This document shows positions 10,720 through 22,900 of a stretch of 64,000 bases of DNA, piece by piece (position 1 is the first letter of the stretch; the number at the start of each line of letters is the position of its first letter). The DNA is from Carnegiea gigantea (lineage: Eukaryota; Streptophyta; Magnoliopsida; Caryophyllales; Cactaceae), in contig JAKOGI010003015.1 in the NCBI GenBank assembly GCA_029747015.1, positions 1 to 64,000 of the forward strand, in the 5' to 3' direction. A program made the position numbers and the translations under genes. The notes beneath the pieces are model-generated. The model searched no databases. It was given only the letters and a program-made list of their open reading frames with translations, and had not been told where the DNA came from.

Positions 10720-12473
10720 ACAAACGCGATTCTGGAACCGCAGGGTCCCACAGAGACTTCCCTTTTTCTAAATTTTGCTTTATTCTTTGGAGTTCGGGAT
10801 CACTTTCCTGGTTCAGTCGAATTTCTTCCACTAGGGAAGACTGTACAGTAAGTGCTGAGAAGTGAGCTTTTGTTTGCCCGTGGGATACTAATTGAATCCC
10901 AAAGTCCTCAAGTTCTCTCAAGAGGTTTAATTGAGTAATCACTACAGTGTTTGAGCTATGTGGCGCCTTCCTACTCAGGGCATCCGCCACCACATTTGCT
11001 TTACCGGGATGATATTGAATCTGTGAATCATAGTCTTTAAGCAACTGAAGCCAATGTCGTTGCCTCAAATTGAGCTCCTTCTGGATGAAGATATACTTTA
11101 AACTTTGATGATCAGTATAGATCTTATATGGTACCCCACATAAGTAATGTCTCCAAATTTTTAATGCAAAGACCACGGCTACTAATTGTAGGTCATGGGT
11201 AGGGTAGTTTTTCTCATACGGCTTGAGTTGTCGAGAGGCATAAGCTACTACTTTGTCCTCCTGCATCGGCACGCGCCCTAGACCATTCTTCGAAGCATCA
11301 CTATAAACAGTATACTCCTTTCCTTCTATTATTAACATTAGGATCGGGGCGGTAGTTAGTCGCTGCCTTAGCTCTTGAAAAGCTTTCTCACATCTTTCAG
11401 TCCACTCAAATTTGTTCATTTTCTTCAGTAGATTAGTCAGTGATGAAGCTATTTTCGAAAAGTCCTTGACGAACCTTCGGTAGTAACCTGCTAAACCCAG
11501 AAAGCTTCTAATCTCAGTAACATTAGTAGGCCTTGGCCATTCTGTAATTGCTTTCACCTTTTGGGGTCAACTTTAATTCCTTCCTTTGTGACCACATGTC
11601 CCAAAAATACCACTTCTTCCAACCAAAATTCGCATTTCTTTAATTTGCCATAGAGTTGATGCTCCCTCAAAGCTTGTAATACTGTCCGTAAATGACCAGC
11701 ATGTTCCTCCTTGTCCTTAGAATAGATAAGGATGTCATCTATAAATACTACTATGAACTTGTCTAAATAGGGTCTGAAAACCCTGTTCATAAGGTCCATG
11801 AAGGCTGCAGGAGCACTAGTAAGACCAAAAGGCATCACTGTGAACTCATAGTGACCATACCTGGTCCTAAATGCTGTCTTAGGAATGTCGTCAGGTTTAA
11901 TCCTAAGTTAATGGTACCCTGACCTCATATCAATCTTAGAGAACACTCCGGCTCCTTGTAATTTATCAAACAAATCATGTATTCGTGGCAGAGGATATTT
12001 GTTTTTGATGGTAATCCTGTTCAACTCCCTGTAATCTATACATAGCCTTAAGGTTCTATCCCTCTTCTTGACAAACAGCACTGGGGTACCCCATGGTGAC
12101 ACACTTGGCTTAATAAAGCCCTTCTGTAGCAGCTCATCTAGCTGAATCTTTAGTTCCTTAAGCTCAGTTGGGGCCATACGATATAGGGCTTTAGAAATAG
12201 GTTGAGCTCCAAAAATTAATTCTATTCCAAAATCAATTTTGCTCTGCGGGGGTAGTCCTGGTAACTCCTCAGGCAAAAAACATCTTCAAATTCACAAAAT
12301 ACAGGTATATTCTCTGCTTCCTTTTCCTTTGTTTGGGTGTCAATAGCATAACACCAATATCCAATACACCCATGACATAGCAACTTACTTGCTTTCATAG
12401 CGGAAATCAACGAACAGGATTTTGCCTCTCTCTGCCCATAAAAACACACTTTTCTTCCTTTTTTATCTTTCAA
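10598..12473 (-). pseudogene. Gypsy copy 2: reverse transcriptase and RNase H
   Basis: RT motifs are visible in order: [34 protein letters not shown], then [15 protein letters not shown]. The TAA at 11908-11910 after SGYH is the same stop as in copy 1. A one-base deletion in the run near 11555 shifts the frame before the connection domain. RNase H is otherwise open for about 300 codons: YTVYSDASK and YTDHQSLKY are present, but the catalytic glutamate of HDLEL is Gln here (HDLQL). Another frame change near 12230-12276 separates the protease-RT linker from RT. Confidence 0.88.
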
Positions 12474-12500
12474 GATAACCTTAAGATCTTCACAATTGAT

Positions 12501-13694
12501 TTAGGCTTCATAAGTGCACAACCAATTCATTCCCAAAATGATGTCAAAATCAGATAAATCAAATTGAATCAAATCCACCGGGAAGGTGGTCTCACCAATG
12601 GTGATGGGAACAAGTTTATAAGAGAGAGGGCACTCAATCACAGAATTGTTGGGTAGCTTAATTTTATAATTGGTTTCCATCCTCCTGTTCTCAAGGCTCA
12701 ATTGTGTAGCAGATCGGGTAGAGATAAATGAATAAGTGGCGCCTGAATCAAATAATACATAAAATGGCTTTGAATTTAAAAAAAGAGTTTCAGTGACTAC
12801 CGTACCAGAGGTAGCAGCTTTCTTTTTGTTCATCACAAATACCCTTCCTGTAACTGCAGGCCTTGAAGGTGGCGGTCCCTGGCGGAGCGAAGCTAAGGGT
12901 TTTGCTGCGGCCTTGTCTACAGCTTTTAGTCATCGAGAGCATGCAGTGATGAGGTGTTCAGGACTTCCACACCACATGCATTTGTTAGTGCCAACTTGAT
13001 AATCAAGAGTGGTATGATTTGTTCTTCCACACTTTGCACAGGGTGCTGTCGAGCCTACAGGACGGCTCTTGGAGGAAATAGGGGTAGGTTTCTTCTGATT
13101 CTAGTTCACACTCTCATTCGGAGTCCCCCGCTCAAATCCCTTTCTCTTGCCACTCATCTTCAGCTCCATAAACTCTTTCTCCTTTTTCCTTTGGACCACA
13201 GCTGGGTAAAATTTTTCCCTTAACTCACTTAGAAATTTACTCCAGGTAAATGCAGGCCCTACGAGCTTATCCTTCACAGTATTCTACCAAATGTCAGCTT
13301 CACCGGTCAAATAATATGTCCCAATGTTTACCCTTTTTCCTTCTGGCACCTCTACCATTGTAAAGATTTTCTCCATTCCTCTTATCCATTCTTCCAGTAC
13401 TACTAGATCATAAGATCCATTATAAACTGTAGGGTTGCGCCGCGCTACACTATCTGCCAATTTATCCTCTTTCGGAGCGGTCTCAGCAGGTGCTTGGGGA
13501 ATCCGTTTCATCAATTCAGCAACTAAGGTTGGCCAGTAATTCGAGTTTCCTAAGTTGCTAGCTAATTCAAAGGGCAACGGTGGCACGTCACCATGTTACG
13601 GCTCCTAGCACCAGGCTTGATCACCCGATCCCTGGCCCTGCTCCAAACTGTCCTCTACATGAATCTCCATATTATTTTGCACTGATTCAGACAT
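12501..13694 (-). pseudogene. Gypsy copy 2: gag nucleocapsid and protease
   Basis: The frame is equivalent to copy 1 from ATG 13692-13694 (MSESVQNN). The gag core is present. The first CCHC knuckle has lost its last cysteine (DYQVG where copy 1 has ECRVG), while the second, CMWCGSPEHLITAC, is intact. The protease motif VLFDSGATYSFIST retains the catalytic DSG that copy 1 lost. Stops shared with copy 1 are at 13605-13607, 13596-13598 and 13284-13286. Private stops are a TAG near 13103, a TGA near 12930 and a TAA near 12501. Confidence 0.88.
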
Positions 13695-14129
13695 TCTAAT
13701 CATACATTAAATGAAACAATTCAAACACTGGAACCTCCAGACATATAAGATAAACATGCCAATAAATACATAGAAGATGGCCCAAAGATTATTTCATAAC
13801 TCACAATGTCGTCATTTCATTTCATAACGGCTTACTTACATACATAACTACTGGTTTATATACATGAGCAACAAAAGCATATTACACCTAGTTGGGTAAG
13901 CAAGACTAGCTCTAACTCCTATCCTAACACTAAACACTAAATAACCCTTAGACACTAGATCTGTCACCTGACCAAAAAGAGATACGGACTATGTCATCAT
14001 GGTTAGAGAGGATTAGACTAACTATATACAATGTCAGATGCCACACAAAATATAACTATCCAATCCAACCATACCATATATACCTGCAGGGCTCAAAATG
14101 AAAACCACTACACCAACCCCTAGAACCAC

Positions 14130-14918
14130 CTAATGATCCCTAGATGGATCGTAATCTGGGTCAGACTTGTCGTCAGGTACTTTGCCTGAATCGAAGCTGC
14201 TAGTAGACGCCTCTGACTCGGCATCATCGGCCTCCTGTTGAACTTGTGGCTCATGCTCCTCCTCTAGCTCCACCATCAACTCATCCGCCTCTTGTTCCCA
14301 TTGCTGTTCTACCCCCACCTCGCCAATGCCTTAATCTTCCTCGCGATCATCCTCCTCGGGATCATCCTCCTCTCCCTGGTGGCCCTCATTCCCAGAACTA
14401 ATCACCACTAAATCTGGGGTGTTGGGGATGTCTATCATCATGTGAGTCTCCCCAGAGCCATCGGGCATCAGTGGGGTTCCCGGTACGAGCGAGGAGAGTG
14501 GCCCCTGTGATGGTACTGGCGGGGAGGGTGGCCCCTATGCTGGTACTGGGGTTTCAGGTGGGGAAGGTACCTAATGTAGTGGAAAAACATATTGTAACAT
14601 TTCCATGGTGATTCCTCTCTGATCAAATTCTTCCCGTAATAACAACTCCGTAGCCAGAGCAGTCCATGCCCCCTGGGCTTGAAACATAGGCCCATCCAAG
14701 CTTGGGTTCCCTGTTATTATAAAGTCATGATATCGATGCCTAAACTCTACCCACGGTTCAACCAGGTGTAAGGACCCAAGCAGTCTCTGTGCACGGACCA
14801 TAATACTGCGGAACTCAGAGTAAGGGTCCTGTGTATGTGCCTCTATACTAGCGTGTAGCGACGCAATGTGGGCAATCATAGATTCACTCAGCAACCTATT
14901 AACGTCATAAGGATCCAT
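14130..14918 (-). pseudogene. Gypsy copy 2: extra ORF1 upstream of gag, unknown function
   Basis: This is collinear with ORF1 of copy 1, one codon longer (an extra Ser in the STSSFDSG segment), and starts at ATG 14916-14918. It has the same architecture: a helical N-terminal block of about 115 residues, a proline-rich middle and an acidic tail ending DPDYDPSRDH. The TAG at 14571-14573 matches the one in copy 1. Additional private stops lie in the proline-rich and acidic parts (near 14537 and 14331). No recognisable domain is seen. Confidence 0.58.
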
Positions 14919-15103
14919 CTAACAAAGAAAACACATATATGAGAGACATACATATCCATAAACAAGGAACATGCAAATGGGAGCAACTTGCATTCTAATA
15001 GTGTTACTGTACTACTAACATCACTCTAGTAATATATGGTAGCCCCCTCACGACGACCATTCTCACCCTATAACTCTACTTTCCTCCAGAAAAATCTCAA
15101 CCT

Positions 15104-15116
15104 CGCTCTGATACCA
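15104..15116 (-). other. Primer binding site, initiator tRNA-Met (copy 2)
   Basis: TGGTATCAGAGCG on the minus strand, identical to the copy 1 site and four bases from the LTR end at 15121. Confidence 0.93.
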
Positions 15117-15120
15117 AATC

Positions 15121-17813
15121 TGTAACGCTCCAATAATACATAAATCATTGCTTGCATTTACCTACTTGCATTTACCTGCTTAAGTTTAACAACGAGAAAT
15201 AATAACCTAATGAACGGGGTGTTACCGCCGTCCATAAAGGACAAGGCTTCCTTATATATGAAAACTTGCCATAAACCAAAGTTTACCCTATAAAGGGCAT
15301 TCACCATCATAAACACTCAAACAATTTAGTTATATACAGAAATGGTTCTAACTTCCCGAGGGTCACACCAACATACATAATTCGGTTCAAATATACAGTT
15401 ATAACACCAAAATACATAATTCAGTTCAAATATATAGTTGTACACCAAAATATACCACAATATGTGAAAGCATCTTAGCACTCCTATACCGCCAATCACA
15501 TGGACGGTTTTGTCTTATTTATCACCTTCAGCCTCCCGGCCCATCAGAGAGCGGTTCACTGAACACTTTTCTAAAACAAAACATAAAAATATTTCGAACG
15601 GTGAGCCAAAACTCAGTACATGCATTCCTGTACTGATAAAGATTCACTGAAAAGTTATTTGGGCCCGCTTTGCAATTCATTTTGATTTTAAAACAGGGAA
15701 TGAGACGCATACAAAACTAAGTTGCCAATTATTATCTGTTAGTGTACCCCTTAGTGACTGTCACGATCTGTGCATAAGTGTACATCTGCCAAGCCGATCG
15801 AAAGACCTGGTCCAAAACCGCGCTGGTAACTGGAGGGCAATACCCTGTAACTGATAACTGATGGGATCACTAATTATGTGATAAAGCACTGACTCAATTG
15901 ATTCATTGATGTACTTACCAAAACATTACAAATTTGATAAATACATGCTGATGTCAAAAGATACAGGCAATGAACGTACCTGAGAGTTTTAAATGAAAGT
16001 TCACGGTGTAACAAGATGCACTAAAGTGAAGAGAATGAAAGTTTAGGCCTTGATTCTGTTCAAAAGATTATTATAGGAACATAAGGTCAGAAACGATCTT
16101 GTTCTTATAATGAATGCTTTGAAATAAAACTGGCTTATGAAGAATCTTACAAACCAGTTCATAGATTAAACCAAAATGATGAAACTATATAATAAATAAA
16201 CCATAGAAATGTGATTTAAGCCACGGTAGCAAGTTTAGAGAATAAGGGCTTATAAGGAGGGTACGGAAAGAATAATCCACCACTTATACTCCTGACCTCG
16301 AAATGAGATCTAAGACCCCAACATGAAAAGTTTAGGAAGTCTTCTAAAACTTTCGTTAAGAATATATAACATGATTCCCACGATAGAGTTCCTAAAATGG
16401 GGGTAGAACACCAACATATCAATTCTGAGTTCATCCTGCATAGGTTCAGTAAAATGACCATAACATTTTTCACAGATCTCGGATTAATGTGATTGAAGAG
16501 TCATTTTAAAGCTAATACACCGACCTATCTACCCACCAAAAATCATAATTTTTGGCTTGGCCGATCATTACCAGTTTCATCTCAAAAATTGTCCTGCTTT
16601 TCTGAAAATTCCAGCCTCACTGATTGAGTTTGTTCCCTCACTTTTCACACAATCCTCAACTTAAACCCTTTCTTAGGAGCATGTAAACACACTTTGGTAC
16701 ATCCCAACATCGTACCAAAACATCACACACAATTCCACTTCATATTCATATCCAATAAAGCTCCTTTTCTAGTCACATGTACACACACCTCAAGTTTAAT
16801 ACTAGTTTGGTCCAAACCATGCATTTTGGATAAAACCCTAACTTTGGGTCAACTTGAACTGACTCCCATCATCTCAAAACACCATAAACACCATAATAAA
16901 CCTCAATAGATTAAAAGATAAGCAAAATCAAGGATAAAACAATTAATAGCCAACACTTGAACATGAAGCCTGCATGATTAAGATGAAACCCTAACCGTAG
17001 CATCATCCAACTTCAACTCCACCATGATCCATCATCAAGATGATTCTTAATTCCATAAAAACAGCATAATCCATCATTAAAACAACCAAATTTAAGAAGT
17101 AAAAACCAACAAGACCAAGAACCAACAACAAAATCAGCATAAGAGGTGAAAAGAATTACTCGCTTTGCTTAAGAAAGAGGTATGAATGATTCTTGGTGCT
17201 TGAAGGAGTGAGAGGGATGGTTGGGGTGGTGAGTGGGGGATGTTTGGTGGCTGTTGGTGGCTGTTTGGTGGCTGGAATGGTGGTGTTGCTGCTGCTATTT
17301 GCTGCTGCCGTGACTATGAGAGAAGGAGGAGAGAAATAGGGGAGAGAAAGTGTCTAGCAAATGCTTGGTGCAGAAACAAAAGCTTTGAAATTAAATACTT
17401 GGCTGAAATTAAAACCCCAAAAGCTACTTTTACTAAGCATAATTAAGGCCTAATTACAGCTAACTAGCTAAACAAATGAGGGTCAAGTCTCGTTGGGTCG
17501 AAATCGGCCTTAAACGGGCCCGGGTTTGGAAAAGAGCTGAAACCGCGTGCGTTTGCCAAAAAAAAAAATTTTTTTTTCCAAACTTGAGATTAATGGTTGT
17601 GGTGTCATGAAAAATAATTAAATCGCTAAATTCATAAGTATCAAGGCCTAAATCGATCTCCCGAATTTGCCTAGAACAAAACCCGAATTGCAAAGTGAGG
17701 GCCCATTTAGAATTTTTCAATTGGAATAACAAAAAGTAATGATGTAAATGAAATGAAATTAATCATATGGATTAATGAAATTAATAAACATATTTTAGGG
17801 TCGGACTATTACA
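15121..17813 (-). repeat. LTR-C (right LTR, 5' LTR of gypsy copy 2)
   Basis: Bounded by TGTAACGC at 15121 and TATTACA at 17813, where it abuts a microsatellite directly. It retains the segment around 16450-16475 (aaaatgaccataac) that is missing from LTR-B. The same segment is present in the distantly related LTR at 48700-52029, so LTR-C shows the older state there. Confidence 0.93.
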
Positions 17814-17879
17814 GTGTGTGTGTTGTGTGTGTGTGTCTCTGTGTGTGTGTGTGTGTAGATATATAGATATATATATATA

Positions 17880-17950
<71 letters not shown>

Positions 17951-17956
17951 TATATA

Positions 17957-17991
<35 letters not shown>

Positions 17992-18028
17992 TTATATTTT
18001 TATATTTATTTAATATTTTATATATATA

Positions 18029-18079
<51 letters not shown>

Positions 18080-18080
18080 G

Positions 18081-18130
<50 letters not shown>

Positions 18131-18167
18131 GTGTATATGTATATATATGTATATATGGGTATGTGTG

Positions 18168-18262
<95 letters not shown>

Positions 18263-18290
18263 TATATATATATGTATGTATGTATGTATA

Positions 18291-18363
<73 letters not shown>
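17814..18363. repeat. Compound TG/TA microsatellite
   Basis: About 550 bases of alternating TG and TA dinucleotides, with short interruptions and a small TATG segment near 18275-18290. The long Tyr-Ile open frames across it are a by-product of the repeat and not genes. The repeat starts at the base after the LTR terminus. Confidence 0.98.
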
Positions 18364-18368
<5 letters not shown>

Positions 18369-18526
18369 CAAAATGCTCCAAAGCTAGCATATGCAATGTT
18401 AAATTTTTAGAATTTTGTATTTTCTTAACCTAATTTCAAATCTAACTCCAAGACACTTAAATTGTTATATGTATTAAATATGTTATGATGATAGTTATGG
18501 ATTTTGTTTACAGTAAATATACAACT

Positions 18527-18631
18527 ATTATTATTATTGTTATCATCGTCGTCGTCGTCATCATCATCATTATTATTATTATCATCACTATTATTGTTGT
18601 TGTTGTTGATGCTGATGCTATTATTATTAGA
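18527..18631. repeat. Trinucleotide repeat tract (ATT/ATC/GTC/GTT)
   Basis: Successive ATT, ATC, GTC, ATC, ATT and GTT triplets form an imperfect trinucleotide array. The Asp/Asn-rich frame on the minus strand is produced by it. Confidence 0.9.
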
Positions 18632-19546
18632 CTCATACAATCTTACCGCAAGTAGTTGATCACATGCATGAATTATAAATAGTTCAATTCATATATCATG
18701 TAAAATTATTGTACTCAACTAACTTTAAAAAATAGTGGAAAATCCACAATTGGTTTAATATATTATAAGTTGTTTTTCCTTTTCTTTTTTCCGTTACAAA
18801 TAATTTGGAGTGGGGTTTTTACTTAATTTTTAAAAAACTATTGTACTTTCTTCCTTTTTTTTACAATGCCTAAAATAATTTTTTCATAGATTACATGAAT
18901 TACGAATATAATCTACTATACTTTCTACATATAGATATTTGAATTAGAAGAGCTAAAAAAATTTCCATTCATTGCGTAAGCATAGGAAACAAAACTAAAC
19001 CTTGTAATCTTTTGACATATGTTACTTTTACATAATTAGGATTATTTTTCCTTTAGCACATATTCTTATTCTTTCCTATAATATGTGAAAATTTTTTAAA
19101 CCTGCAAGAGTGTGTTAATTTTATGTTATGTCTAATTATCACAAAACAATTTCTGACAATATAAGGGAACCATATATGAAGCTCATTAATATATGACATG
19201 TACATATGTATTCAGTTAAGCTAATCATAATCTATTTTAATACATAGAAATTTTATATTTAATAATTTCTTATAATTTGTACCACTTCATAGCTGTACTT
19301 TAAGTTTGGAAACTATTAGTCTAAATATACTTAAAAAAGTTTTCGTACATCATATAAAATATTAGATGATTTATTATTTATTTGTACATTTACTACAAAT
19401 AAAAACTCAAAATTATTCCATATCACTCAATGGAAGCATACTTGTTGAATATGAAATTTAAATGTAATGAAACATGCAAAGGAATATGGTTTACAGAAAA
19501 TTATTAATATGAGTTGCTTAAAAGCAAACAGGAATATCAGAAAGAA
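18632..19546. other. AT-rich intergenic stretch, nothing recognised
   Basis: No coding frame of convincing composition, no RNA gene and no clear terminal repeats are visible here. Confidence 0.6.
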
Positions 19547-19805
19547 TTATTGTCATATACAACCCTTCATATTTAGGTAAATATTATTTATAACCACTGT
19601 TTTTAAAATTATTATTTAACCAACTCACCTTAAAAAATATTATCATACAGTATTGAAAAGTACCTATGTGAAGGGAGTTAGATAATAATAAAACTTCTGC
19701 ATTTTGATACAAAATTTTAAGATAAATGAGGTTAAATTATAATTCAAAATAGTGAGTTGCAAATAACATTTACCTAAATATGGAAGAGGATATATATGAT
19801 AATAA
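19547..19805. mobile_element. Palindromic MITE-like element
   Basis: The left end (ttattgtcatatacaaccc, then catatttaggtaaatattattt) is matched in reverse complement by the right end (aaataacatttacctaaatatg, then tatatgataataa). The arms of about 90 bases are separated by a short centre, so the whole 259 bases can fold into a hairpin. There is no coding capacity. The superfamily is not assignable, because I see no unambiguous target duplication. Confidence 0.65.
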
Positions 19806-20414
19806 TCCTTATCATAAACTAGTGCAATGTGGATCCTATTACACACGCAACACCAATAGATAAGCTTTTTTATAATAAAAAAAGTCATGCATTAAACGTA
19901 AGAAAAAAATAAAACCAAGCACATCTTGTTATTTTACCACAATAGAGATTAGAGATTACGAATGAAATGTAAATACCAAAAAAAATATAATTGGACTCAA
20001 ATAATAGATTTCTAGCCTTGAAAAACTTTTATTCGATAATAGCAAATAATTGCCCGTTCAAAGAATGCAAGGCGCTTCAAAAATTAAGGATTTACTGACC
20101 ATCATTATTCAACCGTAGCAACAATATACAAACGGTGGTCTCTCAACCCAACACATCAAAGTTAGAATCTGTATTAGTTGGTAGATATTGATTGTTTGAA
20201 ACGGCTTGGGTACAGATGATAAGGTTGTATTAGATATTCTAGGTTTAGCTGAGAGAGTTCATAAACTCCCTCACTAGATTTTCAGGGGTGATTAAATTCT
20301 CTGAAGGAAGGTAATGGTACTAATAATGATGGGAGATAGATGGTTGACACGCGGGCCCCATGACCTCCCATGCGTGTCTCCCGCTGGGAATGCCCTGAGG
20401 GTTCAAGTTCCTTT
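19806..20414. other. Intergenic stretch, nothing recognised
   Basis: No supported gene or repeat. Base composition rises in GC around 20340-20410 next to the TIR element that follows. Confidence 0.5.
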
Positions 20415-21230
20415 CCTTATTGTTTGGTGAGTGTTTTAAAAGAAAGGAACTTGATACCCCCAAGTTTCAAGTTCCCCACAATTCTCAGGAACTTAAACCC
20501 CCCATTTATAAGAGGTATCAAGTTTCCAACCCCTTAGGAATTAGAATCATTTTAACCAAAAAAAAGGAAAACATTCTTCTATTCCCAGACTCCTCATTCT
20601 CGTGTTCTTCAGCTTCTCCATTTTTGTTTCTCTCTCATCAACGCAAACCCTAGGTTGCACTCCTCCTTTGCTCCACCACCATTGCCGTCGACCGGCCCTC
20701 TGCGCTGCCTGTTCGTCGTTGACCAGCCTCGCCTCCTCCTATCACCAGTTGTCCACGGTCTTCTACTTCTCCATTTTCGTTTCTCTCTCATCAATGAAAA
20801 ATCAATTTTGTTGAAATTAATTTTTATGTTGATAAATCTTGTTGAAATCTTGTTGAAAAATCTTGTGGAGTGGCTCAAATCTTGTTGAAAAACCAATGAA
20901 AAGAATGATAATATGTTGAAATTAATTTGGTTGGAATTGCAATTAAATCAAATACTCAAATGGTTCATAAATAACTTCTTAGAACTTCATTTTTAACAAA
21001 ATAAAATAATAAAAGTTAAAACAATAATTCATAGTTGCATATAATATTTCTAAAATAAAAATAGAGTTGATTCCATTCCAAAACTGCTCACCAAATATCA
21101 AGGACTGGAACCTGATTTCATTCTAGTTTTTACCAAACAATTGGGTTTAGGATTCAAGTTCCACACCTAACCATCCAGGATTCACATCCTGATTCCATTC
21201 CATTTCATTTTTTTCTCATCAAACAATAGG
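20415..21230. mobile_element. TIR element carrying a gene-leader-like insert
   Basis: The terminal sequences ccttattgtttggtgag (20415-20431) and ctcatcaaacaatagg (21215-21230) are near-perfect inverted repeats, and the subterminal parts are also related in inverted orientation. Inside lies a C/T-rich, GC-richer block (about 20575-20800) that resembles the 5' leader and first exon of a plant gene. In that block a ttctccatttttgtttctctctcat-type segment occurs twice, near 20609 and 20764. No transposase is present. I could not identify the parent gene or a target duplication. Confidence 0.6.
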
Positions 21231-21284
21231 CATTTGAGGGCCTTTTTTTCATCTTTTCCAAATTATTAGCAAATATGAAAATTA

Positions 21285-22272
21285 GGGAGTGTTTAAAAAT
21301 CATTTTTGTGGAAAATATTTTTCCAAGGAAAATTAATTTTCATGTCACGTTTTCCATTATTTGGTATAAAATAAATTATTTTTCATGAAAAAAAATGTCA
21401 ATTGAATTGTTTAAATGGTGAAAAGTATCGACTGAATGGTCGTAACATAGACAAATGTTGACCAAATAAAGAAATTTTGAATTTAAAATTCATATTTGAG
21501 TTTTTTGTTAATACTTCCTCTTGGACAATCGAGTTTCGATCTAAACCGTTGAAATTATTTTAGTGACAAAAAAATCAACTGAATTATTTAAGTGGCAAAA
21601 AATGTTTGATTAAATTGTCGTGGTAGAGAAAATACTGACCAAATAAAGGAATGTCGTGCTCAAAATCTGGATTTGCGTCTATTTTAATCTTTCCTATCTG
21701 ATGGTGAAGTTTCGATCCAAACTATTGAAATTATTCCAGTGATGAAAAACATTGACTGGATTGTTTAAGCAACGAAAAATATCAATTGAATTGTCATTGT
21801 GAAAAAAAATGTTGATCAAATAAAAGAATATCAAGTTCAAAATCTGAATTTTACCTGTTTTAATATTTCCTATTTGATGATCAAGTTTCAATTCCAACTG
21901 TTGAAATCGTTTTAGTGGCAAAAAATGTTGATTAAATTATCGTAGTGAAGATAAATGTCGATCAAATGAAAGAAATTTAAGCTCAAAATTTAGATTTGAG
22001 TTTTTTTTAATATTTTCCATTGGATAGTTAAATTTCGATCTAAACTGTTGAAATCGAATTTTTCACCTAAATTTCAGGTGAACATATCGTCAAATAGTTG
22101 ATGGAAGAAAGTCAACTTCCTATCTTTTCAAAAAAAAAATCATTTTCCTTCGTTGGGAGGAAAATCATTTTCCTTGGAAAATAATATTCTATCATTTGCT
22201 ATGCCAAACAGCAGAAAATTGAAAAATTAATTTTTGGGAAAATCATTTTCCTCCAACTAAACACTACCTAAA
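21285..22272. mobile_element. TIR element with internal tandem repeats
   Basis: The ends ttagggagtgtttaaaaatc and ctccaactaaacactacctaa are inverted relatives, and gaaaat-rich subterminal blocks mirror each other (about 21300-21340 and 22130-22260). Between them are about four diverged units of roughly 175 bases, each containing a gttgaccaaataaa-type segment and a gtttcgatctaaac-type segment. The element has no coding sequence and is a non-autonomous transposon by inference. Confidence 0.6.
21400..22060. repeat. About four tandem units of ~175 bp
   Basis: Recurring landmarks are the (a)aatgttgaccaaataaa motif near 21460, 21635, 21810 and 21955 and the gtttcgatctaaac motif near 21530, 21708, 21885 and 22025. 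The units are diverged, which indicates an old expansion. Confidence 0.7.
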
Positions 22273-22900
22273 TACAAAGTTAAATCGGCAAAAGAAACCA
22301 ACAGTAATTATTAACTAATGGGGGGTGGTCTGATGGTGTTTATCTCATCTTCTACCAACTAAAAATAAAGATTCCAACCCGGCTAATGGCACAGGACGAA
22401 CATCCTTTTCCTTTACCCCTCCCTGCTTCCATGCCTTCACCGATTAACAGCTCATAATCACCTGACTGCATCAAAACCCATTCCCATTTCAGGTGGAGTC
22501 AAACCATCCCAAATTCTCAACGCGATCTTCGGCATTGGCGCTCTTTGATTTATGGGTCACCATAAATCTAACGGTCCACACTCTACACCCGTTAGGTTTA
22601 TTATTCATTCGAGTTGGTTCTGAGTGACTTTCTTTCGGCATTGATAGAATTCAAAGCCCAATCTACTTAGCGGCACAGGTTGACACCATCCAGAAAATAA
22701 AATCTAAATTTGTGTTAAGGCAACTGTGCGGCCTCCTGCGTTTAATTTGAGCAAATTCACATCAAGGGTAGTGAAACTTCAAACAGTGTCTCTTTAATTC
22801 ATGCATAGGTGATGGTTTTGTTTTGAAAGTCAGGCAAATTTGATTTCGAGTCATTGTGACAGCCTGAGCCATCATCCAATGACGATTGCAGCAAAAACCA
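22273..22900. other. Intergenic stretch, nothing recognised
   Basis: Mixed composition, no convincing open frame, and no clear repeat ends. It lies downstream of the YTH gene and may contain its polyadenylation region. Confidence 0.4.

Larger units (their letters stand above)
1..17813 (-). mobile_element. Tandem array of two Tekay/Del-like Ty3/gypsy elements sharing a central LTR
   Basis: Homologous LTR blocks end at 988, 9365 and 17813, with two homologous internal regions between them (989-6729 and 9366-15120), all in the same orientation. On the minus strand each full LTR starts TGTAATAG and ends GTTACA. A TGGTATCAGAGCG primer binding site complementary to initiator tRNA-Met lies just beyond each LTR, at 6713-6725 and 15104-15116, and a purine-rich tract lies at the other end. 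Protein order is gag, protease, RT, RNase H, integrase, then a chromodomain-like tail. That order plus LTRs of about 2.6 kb points to the Tekay/Del chromovirus clade; the clade call is inference. Equivalent codons are about 8.4 kb apart. Both copies are non-coding through many stops and frameshifts. The left LTR runs off the window, so the outer target duplication cannot be checked. Confidence 0.93.

Noticed and set aside
17818..18433. Several long Tyr-Ile-rich open frames on both strands
   Set aside because: They are translations of a TA/TG microsatellite, which is open in any frame because it lacks stop codons.
18425..18640. Asn/Asp-rich 71-codon frame on the minus strand
   Set aside because: It is generated by a trinucleotide repeat and has no other coding evidence.
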